A stretch of 64,000 nt of DNA from Symbiodinium natans. Taxonomy: Eukaryota; Sar; Dinophyceae; Suessiales; Symbiodiniaceae. How positions within the stretch are numbered: position 1 is the first letter of the stretch; every line of letters starts with the position of its first letter. The DNA lies in contig CAJNDS010002401.1 of NCBI GenBank assembly GCA_905221605.1, positions 860,542-924,541 on the forward strand, read 5' to 3'. Below the pieces are notes generated by a model. That model ran no database searches. It was not told the DNA's origin and was given only the letters and a program-made list of their open reading frames with translations. Positions 10,845 through 22,460 of the stretch are shown in pieces. The position numbers were made by a program, and so were the translations under genes.

Positions 10845-11815
10845 CTCTTCCCAATACTAAATCACGAGCCCGGGCCTTCCCCCAATACTAGATGACGAGC
10901 CCGGATCTCTCCCCAATACTAAATCACAAGCCCAAGCCTCTACCCAATACTAAATTACGAGCCCGGGCCTCCCCCAAATACTAAATCACGAGCCCGAGCC
11001 TCCCCCCAATACTAAATCACGAGCCCGAGCCTCCGCCCAATACTAAATCACGAGCCCGGGCCTCTCCCCAATACTAAATCACAAGCCCAAGCCTCCCCCC
11101 AATACTAAATCACGAGCTCGGGCCTCCCCCCAATACTAAATGACGAGCCCGAGCATCCTCTCAATACTAAATCACGAGCCCAGGCCTCCCCCCAATACTA
11201 AACTACGAGCCCGGGCCTCACTCCAATACTAACCTGCCATGAGATTCCTGAACTTTCAAAACTTTTAAAACTTTTAAAACTATTAAAACTTTTAAAACTT
11301 TTAAAACTATTAAAAAAAGCATCGGGCCATCTCCCAATACTAAATTACGAGCCCGGGCCTCCCTCCAATACTAAATCACGAGCCCGGGCCTCCCCTCAAT
11401 ACTAAATCACGAGCCGGGCCTCCCCCCAATACTAAATCACGAGCCCGAGCCTTACCCCAATACTAAATCACGAGCCCAGGCCTCTCCCCAATACTAAACT
11501 ACAAGCCCTGGCCTCCTTCCAATACTAACCGGCCATGAGATTCCTGAACTTTCAAAACTTTTAAAACTTTTAAAACTATTAAAACTTTTAAAACTTTTAA
11601 AACTATTAAAAAAGCCTCGGGCCTTCTCCCAATACTAAATTACGAGCCCGGGCCTTCTCCCAATACTAAATCACGAGCCCGGGCCTTCTCCCAATACTAA
11701 ATCACGAGCCGGGGCCTCCCCCCAATACTAAATCACGAGCCCGAGCCTCCCCCCAATACTAAATCACGAGCCCGGGCCTCCCCCCAATACTAAATCACGA
11801 GCCCGGTCCTCCCCC
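10845..11815. repeat. 31-bp satellite (GAGCCCGGGCCTCCCCCCAA type)
   Basis: Units of about 31 bases, each carrying AATACTAAATCACGAGCCC, repeat at about 10845-11235, 11325-11525 and 11612-11815, with single-base differences. The three blocks are separated by a short segment containing CCATGAGATTCCTGAAC and CTTTTAAAAC, related to the core of the neighbouring nonamer block. There are no unique spacers, so it is a satellite, not a CRISPR array. Confidence 0.93.
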
Positions 11816-11929
11816 GGAAGCGGGCCAGCCCCCCCTCCTGTTCCATTTAAATTATTTAAATTATTCAAATTATAAAAATTATGTAAATTATATAAATTAG
11901 GGTCGCGTCACTTTGGTCAGATTTTGCCG

Positions 11930-12370
11930 GGCCCCGCGTAGATCCAGGCAGATTTTGTCCATGGTGATTTCTCCAAAAACACAAAGGACAAAATCTGCCT
12001 GGATCTACGCATCACTTTTTTTGGTAAGAAACAGCGCCGCGTAGATCCGGGCAGATTTTGTCCATGGTGTTTTCTCAAAAAACACGAAGGACAAAATCTG
12101 CATGGATCTACGCGGCACTTTTTTTTGTAAGAAACAGCCCCGCATAGATCCAGGCAGATTTTGTCCATGGTGTTTTCTCAAAAAGCACGAAGGACAAAAT
12201 CTGCCTGGATCTACGCGGCACTTTGTTTTGTAAGAAACAGCCCCGCGTAGATCCAGGCAGATTTTGTCCATGGTGTTTTGTCAAAAAACACGAAGGACAA
12301 AATCTGCCTGGATCTACGCGGCACTTTTTTTGTAAGAAACAGCCCCGCGTAGATCCAGGCAGATTTTGTG
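11930..12370. repeat. Tandem ~103-bp repeat with 23-bp inverted arms (family P2)
   Basis: Five tandem copies. Each carries the arm GTAGATCCAGGCAGATTTTG, a loop containing ATGGTGTTTTCTC, then the complementary arm, then a T-rich linker containing GTAAGAAACAGCCCC. The arms pair almost perfectly. A diverged relative lies at about 17400-17620. No credible gene is present. Confidence 0.9.
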
Positions 12371-12376
12371 CGTGGC

Positions 12377-12815
12377 AGCCCGATTTGGCCAAATTTTGCC
12401 CGGAGGCTGCCCGGCAAAATTTGGTCAAATCGAGCCGCGCATTTCTCATCGCAATCGAGCCGCGCATTTCTCATCGCATACGAAGAGCAGCCCGATTTGG
12501 CCAAAATTTGCCCGGAGGCTGCCCGGCAAAATTTGGCCAAATCGAGCCGCGCATTTCTCATCGCATACGAAGAGCAGCCCGATTTGGCCAAAATTTGCCC
12601 GGAGGCTGCCCGGCGAAATTTGGCCAAATCGAGCCACGCATTTCTCATCGCGTACGAAGAGCAGCCCGATTTGGCCAAATTTTGCCCGGAGGCTGCCCGG
12701 CATAATTTGGCCAAATCGAGCCGCGCATTTCTCATCGCATACGAAGAGCAGCCCGACTTGGCCAAATTTTGCCCGGAGGCTGCCCGGCAAAATTTGGCCA
12801 AATCGAGCCGTGCCT
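12377..12815. repeat. Palindromic repeat family P1, second cluster (~90-bp period)
   Basis: Five tandem head-to-tail copies of the same palindrome as at 8425-8976, with the loop GGAGGCTGCC and the spacer CGCGCATTTCTCATCGC. This cluster is far more regular than the first, which suggests recent tandem amplification. Confidence 0.93.
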
Positions 12816-12879
12816 TTCTGCAGGCCCGAAATTATTTACATTACTTAAATTATTCAAATTTTATCTAAATTATTTCAAT

Positions 12880-13065
12880 TAGTTGGGACTGGATTTTATC
12901 TAAATTATTTCAATTAGTTGGGACTGAAATGAGTCACGGCTCCGTGCCCCGTCAACGAAAGCAGTGACTCATTTCAGGGCCTGAAATGAGTCACGGCTCC
13001 GTGCCCCCTCAACACACACAGTGACTCATCTCAGGGCCTGAAATGAGTCACGGCTCCGCCCCCCC
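12880..13065. repeat. Short repeats containing TGAGTCACGGCTCCG
   Basis: Three copies of GAAATGAGTCACGGCTCCG, two of them opposed by GTGACTCATTTCAGG or GTGACTCATCTCAGG, making small inverted pairs. TGAGTCA resembles an AP-1/bZIP site, but repetition rather than regulation is the simpler reading. Confidence 0.75.
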
Positions 13066-13169
13066 ACAAACTCTTTAAATTCCTTCAAATCCTTAAAATC
13101 TGGAAAAATCATTTTTCCTAGGTTTTAAAGTCCCTCTTCCTGGGAGACTGCAAATTTCAGACCCATTTC

Positions 13170-13947
13170 AAGGGCCTATCTCTTCTGTTCCTTTCCTTAC
13201 CCTTCTCCTTTTTTCATGGTTCATCCTTTTTGTCATTTTTGTTGTCCTTATTTCGAAAAGAAAAAGGGAAGGGAGAGATATGGGAGAGAGGATCGCTAAA
13301 GAAGAGTCCCATCTTCTCTGTGCCTTGTTTTGTCTTTCCTGCTCCTTTATTCATCTCTCTATTCTTGCCTTTGCTCTTCCTGTTAAAAATGCAACCCTGT
13401 CTATGTCTCCTCCTCCTTCTCTCTCCCTCCTCTTCAAAGACAAAAAACACAAGAAAAGGAAAAAAGCAAAGGGAATGGAGGCCCTTGGCCTTTCTTATCC
13501 TTTTTCAATGGTTGGGGGTTGGCTGCTTGCCCGTGGCCCCTCTCCATGCTTCAGCATATGCCTCCTCTCGCCTTATCTCCTCGGTTCTTTTCATTGTTCC
13601 CAAACGGAAAAAGAAAGCGAGTTCCTTTCATTTTCATTGTTCTTCCTTTGGGTTTTTGTTTCAAAGGGAAACGAACAAGAGAGAAGAAAGAGGAGAAAGA
13701 GAGGAAAGATGAAGACGAGTACCATCTTCTCTTTGCCATGGGCGATGGAACGATTGTGCCTGTGGATCGTTTTCTGCATCTTCAAGCGAGAAAAAGGACG
13801 CCCCCGAACAAAAGCACTCTCTCTCTGTCTGTATCCCTGTCGCTATCTTTCTTTCTTTCGTTCTTTCTTTATCTTGCTCTCTTTCCCTGTCCCTATCTCT
13901 ATCTCTCACTCATTCATTCCCAGTCTCACTCTCTCTCTCTCTCTATA

Positions 13948-13983
<36 letters not shown>

Positions 13984-16497
13984 TCTCTATGTGCGATGGA
14001 AGCAGGCGTCCTTTTTACGTTTTCTGTGTCTTCAAGCCAAAAAGAAAGACATCCCAAAAGATAACACTTAGGGGTGTCCCTTTTGCTCGTTTGAAGACAC
14101 AGAAAGCGATTAAAGGCACACCATTTTGGATTGGCAGCAAACCCAGCTGATGCTCATGATATATCACTCTATATATAGGGGCGATGGAACGGGTGTCCTT
14201 TTCATGCGTCTTCTGTGCTTCCTGTTTCTATTCCTTGCAGTACGCTTCCAGAAAAATGGCATCCTTGTGATCGCTCCTCTCACTTCCCTTTCCCTTCTCT
14301 CCATCTATTACCTTTTAACTGATTAAAAACAAGAAAGGAACTTGTATGATAAAGCAGGGGAAGGGTAAGCAGAGGGTGACTCCTTGCGCGTGGACCTTGC
14401 CGTACTTCATCATATCCCTCTTCTCGGCCTATCTCTTCTGTTCCTCTCCTTACCCTTCTCCTGTTTTCATAATTCCTTTTTGTTTTCCTTATTTCGAAAA
14501 GAACAAGGGAAGGGAGAGATAAGGGAGAGAGGATCGATAAAGAAGAGTCCCCCATCTTCTCTGTGCCTTGTTTTGTCTTTCCTACTCCTTTATTCATCTC
14601 TCTATTCTTGTCTTTGCTCTTCCTGTTAAAAATGCAACCCTGTCTATGTCTCCTCCTCCTTCTCTCTCCCTCTTCAAAGACAAAAAACACAAGAAAAGGA
14701 AAAAAACAAAGAGAATGGAGGCCCCTGGCCTTTCTTATCCTTTTTCAATGGTTGGGGGTTGGCTGCTTGCCCGTGGCCCCTCTCCATGCTTCAGCATATG
14801 CCTCCTCTCGTCTTATCTCCTCGGTTCTTTTGATTGTTCCCAAACGGAAAAAGAAAGCGAGTTCCTTTCATTTTCATTGTTCTTCCTTTGGGTTTTTGTT
14901 TCAAAGGGAAACGAACAAGAGAGAAGAAAGAGGAGAAGGATAGGAAAGATGAAGACGGGTACCATCTTCTCTTTGCCATGGGCGATGGAACGGCTGTCCC
15001 TTTGGATCGTTTTCTGCATCTTCAAGCGAGAAAAAAGGATGCCCCCGAACAGAAAACTCTCTCTCTCTCTGTCTGTATCCCTGTCGCTATCTTTCTTTCT
15101 TTCGTTCTTTCTTTATCTTGCTCTCTTTCCCTGTCCCTATCTCTATCTCTCACTCATTCATTCTCAGTCTCTCTCTATCTCTCTCTCTCTATGCGCGACG
15201 GAAGCAGGCGTCCTTTTTTACGTTTGCTGTGTCTTCAAGGCAAAAAGAAAGACATCCCAAAAGAAAGCACTTAGGGGTGTCCCTTTTGCTCGTTTGACAC
15301 ACAGAAAGCGATTAAAGGGACACCGTTTTGGATTGGCAGCAAACCCAGCTGATGCTCATGATGTCTCTCTCTATATATAGGGGCGATGGAACGGGTGTCC
15401 TTTTCAATCGTCTTCTGCATCTTCAAAGGAGAAAGAACGATACCCCCCAAGAAGGAAAAGAACATAAGAGACAGGGAGGGGGATTGAAGGGCTCCTCTCT
15501 TTACTTATTATTTCCCTTTCCTCTCTTCCTACCTGTTCTTGTTCTTATTCGCTTCAAAAAGCAAAATAAGGGAAAGGGGATTTCCTGAAGAGGAGGGATG
15601 ACACCTATCTGTGAAGAGCAAGAAAGGTTTTTTTCTCATTCAAAAGGGACAGGGGAGAGATGATAGATATAGAGGAATGCCATCTTCTTGCGCCTTGTTT
15701 TGTCCGTCCCTCCCCTTGCCTCTTGTCTCTTCTATTCCTTGCAGTACGCTTCCAGAACAAAGGCATCCTTGTGATCTCTACTCTCTCACTTCCCTTTCCC
15801 CTCTCTCCATCTATTACCTTTTAACTGATTAGAAAACAAGAAAGGAACTTGTATGATAAAGCAGGGGAAAGGTAAGCAGAGGGTGACTTCTTGCGCGTGG
15901 ACCTTGCCGTACTTCATCATATCCCTTTTTTTCGGCTTCCTTTCCTTACCCTTCTCCTTTGTTGTTCTCTTAATTCTTCCTTTTTGTTTTCCTTATTTCA
16001 AGAAGAAAAAGGGAAGGGAGAGATAAGGGAGAGAGGATCGATAAAGAAGAGTCCCATCTTCTCTGTGCCTTGTTTTGTCTTTCCTTATCCTTTATTCATC
16101 TCTCCTCCATTGTTGTCTTTGCTCTTCCCATTAAAAATGCGATCCTGTCTATTTCTCCTCCTCCTTCTCTCTCCGTCCTCTTCAACGACAAAAAGCACAA
16201 GGAAAACATAAGAGGGGAATGGAGGCCCTTGTCCTTTCTTATCCTTTTTCAATGGTTGGGAACGTGAGCGGGGTTAGCTGCTTGCCCGTGGCCCCTCTCC
16301 ATGCTTCAGCATATGCCTCCTCTCGCCTTATCTCCTCGGTTCTTTTGATTGTTCCCAAACGGAAAAAGAAAGCGAGTTCCTTTCATTTTCATTGTTCTTC
16401 CTTTGGGTTTTTGTTTCAAAGGGAAACGAACAAGAGAGAAGAAAGACAAGAAGGATAGGAAAGATGAAGACGAATACCATCTTCTCTTTGCCATGGG
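13170..16497. repeat. CT-rich repeated blocks, three tandem copies
   Basis: Blocks beginning near 13170, 14395 and 15885 share long near-identical stretches, for example GGAATGGAGGCCC at 13483, 14713 and 16218, and the CCATCTTCTCTTTGCCATGG segment near 13727 and 14967. Pyrimidine-rich composition with few stops gives long open frames (up to 270 codons) in several overlapping frames at once. I therefore do not call genes here. Confidence 0.85.
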
Positions 16498-16507
16498 CAA
16501 AACCCGA

Positions 16508-17440
16508 GCCTTAGCTTCCAAATAAACCCTATTTGAGCCACCCACCCCCCCCCCCGGCCCTCCCCCCTCTCCTTTATAGGAAATGAAAACTGGACATGAA
16601 CGATGTCCTCTCTCTCTCCTACTGGCACATGAAAGTCCTCCTGTATTCGTTTTCAATGAAAGATCTGTCTCTCGAGGAAATGGAAGATCTCCTCTATCTC
16701 TTTCTAGTAAACACTTCTTCAAGTAGGAGAAAGGCTTTTTCATAAGGTGTAAATAAGGAGCTCTGTCATTCCCTTGGAGGACCCCTTTTCAGAAGAGGCA
16801 AGGGCATTCATTACCTACACAGAGATAAAAGAGCTTTCACATGACCTAGACACATGACTTTTGATTGAATTCTGTGGCTCATACTACAATAACAAAACAA
16901 AACGCATTGAACAGCAGCACAAGGCTATTGAAAACACCATTTTTTCAGAGAAAAAAGGAATTGAAGTTGATCAACTTAGTTTCGATTAGAGTTTGTGGTT
17001 CTGCAACAACAAAACAAAATGCATTGAGAAAAGAGAAATAGCGCAAGGTCTACGGAAAGAACAACTTATTCAACAAAGACAGCAAACATAAAGAAGCAAC
17101 CGAAACGAACGTTGTGCAATTTAGTTTCAGGTAGCTTCTGTGGGTTTTGTAAAAACAATACGGTATAGAAAAGCGCGTCGGTTAGACCCTTTCTCTTCAA
17201 AAACCTTCGGCTAAACCCTACACACCAAATTCGTCAAGTTCTGTGGTTAGACTCGGTTAGACCCTTTCTTTGTAGAAACCTTCCGTCCATTACCCTAGGC
17301 CCGAAATCTCGTCAATTCTGTGGTTACTGCCTTTCTCACAAAAAAAACACGGGTTGAACTGTTGAAGTTTACATATGTAATAGTTATAATAGCTTGCAAA
17401 GGTTTAAATGCTTCTGCTTTTGTAGAAAAGGCAGTGAGTC
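16508..17440. repeat. Left copy of a ~0.95-kb direct repeat (LTR-like)
   Basis: From GCTTCCAAATAAACCCTATT to AAATGCTTCTGCTTTTGT this segment matches 21487-22460 closely, with a few small indels in C-rich and A-rich runs. The two copies are in the same orientation about 5 kb apart. They lack clear TG...CA ends, and no gag or pol coding lies between them. A non-autonomous LTR-type element or a plain segmental duplication would fit. Confidence 0.7.
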
Positions 17441-17625
17441 GGTCGCGCGAGATTTTTGCAGTCGCGTTTTCTCGTGATTTCTCCAAACAGAGGACGGACG
17501 TCTGGTGCGATCTACGTGCCTCCTTTTGTAAAAAGGCAGCGAGTAGATCACACCAGAGTGTGGCCATTGTGTTTTCTCGTGATTTCTCCGAATAGAAGAC
17601 GGACAAAATCTAGTTAAACTTCCGT
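17400..17625. repeat. Diverged P2-type repeat, two units
   Basis: Two degenerate units share the order GTTTTCTCGTGATTTCTCC, GACGGAC, then a GATCTACG-like linker with TTTTGTAAAAAGGCAG. This is the same succession of blocks as in the 11930-12370 array. Confidence 0.6.
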
Positions 17626-17639
17626 TGAATACCAAGAAG

Positions 17640-18860
17640 TGGAGGAGCTATATACAAGGTAGGGGAATTCCGAGTTTCTAGAGTCACTTCTCTGTCCTTT
17701 CCCATTAAAAGAAAAGGAACTTTCTCATGGCATAATCAGAGAAGAGTATCTCATTCCTTTGAGGTAGAGGCGTTCTCTTCGTTCCCGTTTAAGGAGGCAA
17801 AAGCTCTGTCACGCTCTCCCATTCCTTAGCCGGTTACAAGGTAAAGGGGCGTTTGGCTTTATGTCTTCATTCTTACTGGGTAAGGGAGGGGTTTGTCATG
17901 CTTCTTTCAGTGGGAAATACATTGCCTATGTTAACATGTTAACAGCTGGAGGAAATCTTAATGTTTTAAGTTAGACGGAGAAGGAGCTTTTTCATTTAGT
18001 AACTACCAGGAAGTAGAGGAGCTACAAAGCAGAGACCATGTAGAGGAATTCCGAGTTCTAGAATCGTTTCTCATTCCTTTCCCATTAATATAAGTGGAAA
18101 GGGAACTTTCTCGTGTCGCATTCCTTTATAAGAGGTAGAGGAGCTCTCTTCATTGCTGTTTAAAGAGGCAAAAGCTCTGTCACGCTCTCCCGTTCCTCTC
18201 TCCGATTACGAAGTACAGGGGCTTTTGGCTTTATGTCTTCGTTCGCTTTGTCATGCTCCTTTCCTATTGGGAAATAGATTGGTGCCTCTGTTAACTGTTA
18301 ACAGCTAGACGAACTCTTCATGGATCCCTATCCGATTAGGACTTACAGGGCATGAAGCGATAAAGGAGCTGTCTTTTTTCTTCCTGAGGACTGGAGGGGG
18401 TTTGTCATGCTTTGAGGGACTCTTCATGTCTTGTTAAACAGCGATGGCGCTCTTCATTTAATACCAAGAAGCAGAGTAGCTACAAGGTACAGACCAGGTA
18501 GAGGAATTCCGAGTTCCAGAATCGTTTCCCTTTCCTTTCCGATTGAAAGTGGAAACGAACTTTCTCATGCTCTATTCATCTCAGTCCGGTTGCCTTTTTT
18601 GCCAGCTAATGCCAAGATGTCGTAAGTAGAGGAGCTACAAGGTAGGGACCAGGTAGAGGAATTCCGAGCCGCAGAATCGCTTCTCTTTCTTTTCCAATTG
18701 AAAGTGGAAAAGGAACTTTCTCATTTCCTATTCAGATAAATAGTACCTCATTCCTTTAAGAGGCGGAGAAGCTTGCTTCATATCGCTTCTCTTTCCTTTC
18801 CTATGAAAGTGGAAACGGCACTTTCTCATTCTCGAAAAAAGTATCTCATTCCTTTAAGAG
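17640..18860. repeat. Dispersed direct repeats with GTAGAGGAATTCCGAG core
   Basis: The core GTAGAGGAATTCCGAG, or a close variant, followed by AGAATCG, TTCC and GAAAGTGGAAA occurs near 17660, 18034, 18498 and 18655, with partial copies between. No gene is visible in this stretch. Confidence 0.7.
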
Positions 18861-18892
18861 GCAACGGAGCCGCCCTGTTTCCTTTAAAACAA

Positions 18893-18956
18893 GGCGGTTC
18901 AACAGTACCAAATTTTCTTAGAGGTTGTCTTGAAAATTTGGTACTGTTGAACCGCC
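18893..18956. repeat. Perfect 25-bp hairpin
   Basis: The arm 18893-18917 (starting GGCGGTTCAACAGTACC) is an exact reverse complement of 18932-18956, around a 14-base loop. A U-tract typical of a terminator is absent. It could be a foldback element or a structured small RNA precursor. Confidence 0.85.
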
Positions 18957-19129
18957 CTGCTTTCTTCAAACACGGCAGCACGCCTCCAGAAAAATGGCCT
19001 CCTTGCTATCTCTCTCCTCTCTCACTTCCCTTTCCCTTCTCTCCTTCTAGTTTCTTTTAACCGATAAAACACAAGAACGGAACTTGCGTGATAAAGCAGT
19101 GGAAGGTAAACCGAGGGTGACTCCTTGCG

Positions 19130-19440
19130 CGTGGACCTTGCCGTACTTCATCATATCCCTCTTCTCGGCCTATCTCTTCTGCTCTTTTTTCTTACTGTTC
19201 TCCTGTTCATAATTCTTCCTGTTTAGTTGTTCTTATTTCGAAAAGAAAGAGGGAAGGGAGAGATAAGGGAGGGAGGAAAGATAAAGAAGAGCGCCATCTT
19301 CTCAGCGCCTTGTTTTGTCTCTCCCTCTTCTCTATTCATCTCTCTTCTATTCTTTTCTTTGCTATTCCATTGAAGTTGGGTTCCCTGTATCTCTCCTCTC
19401 TCCTTCTCTCTTCCTCCTCTTCTCCTGCTCCCCTCTAAAC
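19130..19440. repeat. Copy of the CT-rich block
   Basis: Near-identical to 20990-21310 and related to the blocks at 13170-16497 (shared GACCTTGCCGTACTTCATCA and CGCCTTGTTTTGTCTCTCCC). Confidence 0.75.
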
Positions 19441-19619
19441 GGTTGCTCCTTACAGATAGGTGCCCTCCCTCCTCTTCAGGAAATATCCTTTCCCTTACTT
19501 TGCTTTTTTAAGCGAAGAAAACAACAGATAAGAAGAGAGGAAAGGGAATGACTAAGTAAAGAGAGGAGCCCTTCAATTTCCCTCCCTACATCTGATGTTA
19601 CTATTCTTTCTTGGGTGGT

Positions 19620-20210
<591 letters not shown>

Positions 20211-20438
20211 ATGTTCATTAATTGTTCTTCCTTTTGTCTTTTCTTTCTAACGGACATGAACAAGAGAAGAGAAAAATAAGAAACAGAGGAAAGATGAAAA
20301 CGAGCACCGTCTTCTCTTTGCCTGATTTTTGCGCCTCCCTCGCCTGCCTTCATTTCTCTTCCATTCTTGTCATTGCTCTTCCCATTAGAGTTGCATTACT
20401 TTTGATCTCTCCTCTCTCCTTTCTCTCTCCTTTCTCTC

Positions 20439-20491
<53 letters not shown>

Positions 20492-20989
20492 GTTCTCCTT
20501 TAAATCTCAAAAACACACAAAAGGAAGCTTCTTTGCCTTTTTGAATGAAAAAAGAAAAGAAAAAAGAGATAGGGAAACAAATTGAAGAGCTCCACCTTTC
20601 CTCTCGTTCTATGTGTTGCTTCCTTGTCGTTTCAGAAAGCAAGCAAAATGAGGGCAAGGGGGCTTCCTGAAGAGGAGAGGGGGCACCTATCTGCGAAGAG
20701 CAAGAATAGTCTTGTCTTGTTTAATTATAGAGGGAAAAGGGAGAGACAAAGAAGGGAGAGATTACAGATAAAGAAGAGTGCCATCTCCTTTGTGCCTTGT
20801 TGCGTTCCTCCGTCTCCTTGTTTCTTGTCTCCTCTCTTCTGTTCAGTACCCTTCCAGAAAAATAAGTGGCCTCCTTGCTATCTCTCTCCCCTCTCACGTC
20901 CCTTTCCCTTCTCTCCTTCTAGTTTCTTTTAACTGATAAAACACAAGAAAGGAACTTGCATGATAAAGCAGTGGAAGGTAAGGCAGAGG

Positions 20990-21430
20990 GTGACTCCTTG
21001 CGCGTGGACCTTGCCGTACTTCATCATATCCCTCTTCTCGGCCTATCTCTTCTGCTCTTTTTTCTTACTGTTCTCCTTTGCATAATTCTTCCTGTTTAGT
21101 TGTTCTTATTTCGAAAAGAAAGAGGGAAGGGAGAGATAAGGGAGGGAGGAACGATAAAGAAGAGTGCCATCTTCTCAGCGCCTTGTTTTGTCTCTCCCTC
21201 TTCTCTATTCATCTCTCTTCTATTCTTTTCTTTGCTATTCCATTGAAGTTGGATTCCCTGTATCTCTCCTCTCTCCTTCTCTCTCCCTCCTCTTCTCCTG
21301 TTCCTCTCTAAATGACAAAAACACAAGAAAGGAAGAACAAGATGGGAATGGAAGCCCTTTTCCTGTCTTCTCCTGTTGCAATAAGAAGGAAAAGAGCACA
21401 GGAGATAAGGAAGGGAATTGAAGAGCTCCT
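20990..21430. repeat. Copy of the CT-rich block
   Basis: Second copy of the 19130-19440 block, extending further right and leading into the right LTR-like repeat. Confidence 0.75.
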
Positions 21431-21486
21431 CTAGCAACTTTCTCATGCCCTTTCCTTTCTATCTACCACACCACAACACGACCCTC

Positions 21487-22460
21487 AGCTTCCAAATAAA
21501 CCCTATTTAAGCCGGCCACCCCCCCCCTCCCCCTCCCCCCTCTCCTTTATGGGAAATGAAAGCTGGACACGAACGATGTCCTCTATCTTTTAATGCAGCA
21601 GGAGAGAGCTCCTCTCTCTCTTAATGGGACATGAAAGTCCTCCTGTGTTTGTTTTCAATGAAAGATCTGTCTCTCGAGGAAATGGAAGATCTCCTCTATC
21701 TCTTTCTAGGAAACACTTCTTCAAGTAGGAGAAAGGCTTTTTCATAAGGTGTAAATCAGGAGCTCTGTCATTCCCCAAAAAAGAAGAAGGAGAGAGGGGA
21801 GCCCTTGGAGGACCCTTTTCAGAAGAGGCAAGGGCACTCATTACCTACACAGAGATAAAAGAGCTTTCAGATGACCTAGACACATGACTTTCGATTGAAT
21901 TCTGTGGCTCATACTACAATAACAAAACAAAATGCATTGAACAGCAGCACAAGGCTATGGAAACCACCATATTTTCAGAGAGAGAAAAAAAGGAATTGAA
22001 GTTGAGCAACTTAGTTTCGATTAGAGTTTGTTGTTCTGCAACAACAAAACAAAATGCATTGAGAAAAGAGAAATAGCGCAAGGTCTACGGAAAGAACAAC
22101 TTATTCAACAAAGACAGCAAACATAAAGAAGCAACCGAAACGAACGTTGTGCAATTTAGTTTCAGGTAGCTTCTGTGGGTTTTGTAAAAACAATACGGTA
22201 TAGAAAAGCGCGTCGGTTAGACCCTTTCTCTTCAAAAGCCTTCGGCTAAACCCTACACACCAAATTCGTCAAGTTCTGTGGTTAGACTCGGTTAGACCCT
22301 TTCTTTGTAGAAACCTTCCGTCCATTACCCTAAGCCCGAAATCTCGTCAATTCTGTGGTTACTGCCTTTCTCTCAAAAAAAACAAGGGTTGAACTGCTGA
22401 AGTTTAAATATGTAGTAGTTATAATAGCTTCCAAAGGTTTAAATGCTTCTGCTTTTGTGG
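21487..22460. repeat. Right copy of the ~0.95-kb direct repeat (LTR-like)
   Basis: Partner of 16508-17440. Identity breaks at about 22460, where the left copy continues into the P2-like repeat and this copy continues into unrelated sequence. That fixes the right boundary of the duplicated unit. Confidence 0.7.

Noticed and set aside
10845-11815. CRISPR-like regular 31-bp repeats
   Set aside because: Units abut directly with no unique spacers, there are no cas genes, and the genome is eukaryotic.
12211-12868. Multiple 110-196-codon frames on both strands
   Set aside because: They are translations of the P1 and P2 palindromes; the same peptide appears in opposite strands because the DNA is self-complementary.
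12895-13050. TGAGTCA sites as bZIP regulatory elements
   Set aside because: They occur only as part of a repeated unit with no gene nearby.
13280-15380. Long open frames (263 and 270 codons) in the CT-rich blocks
   Set aside because: Several overlapping frames are open at once, composition is low-complexity, and the frames differ between repeated copies. No domain is visible.
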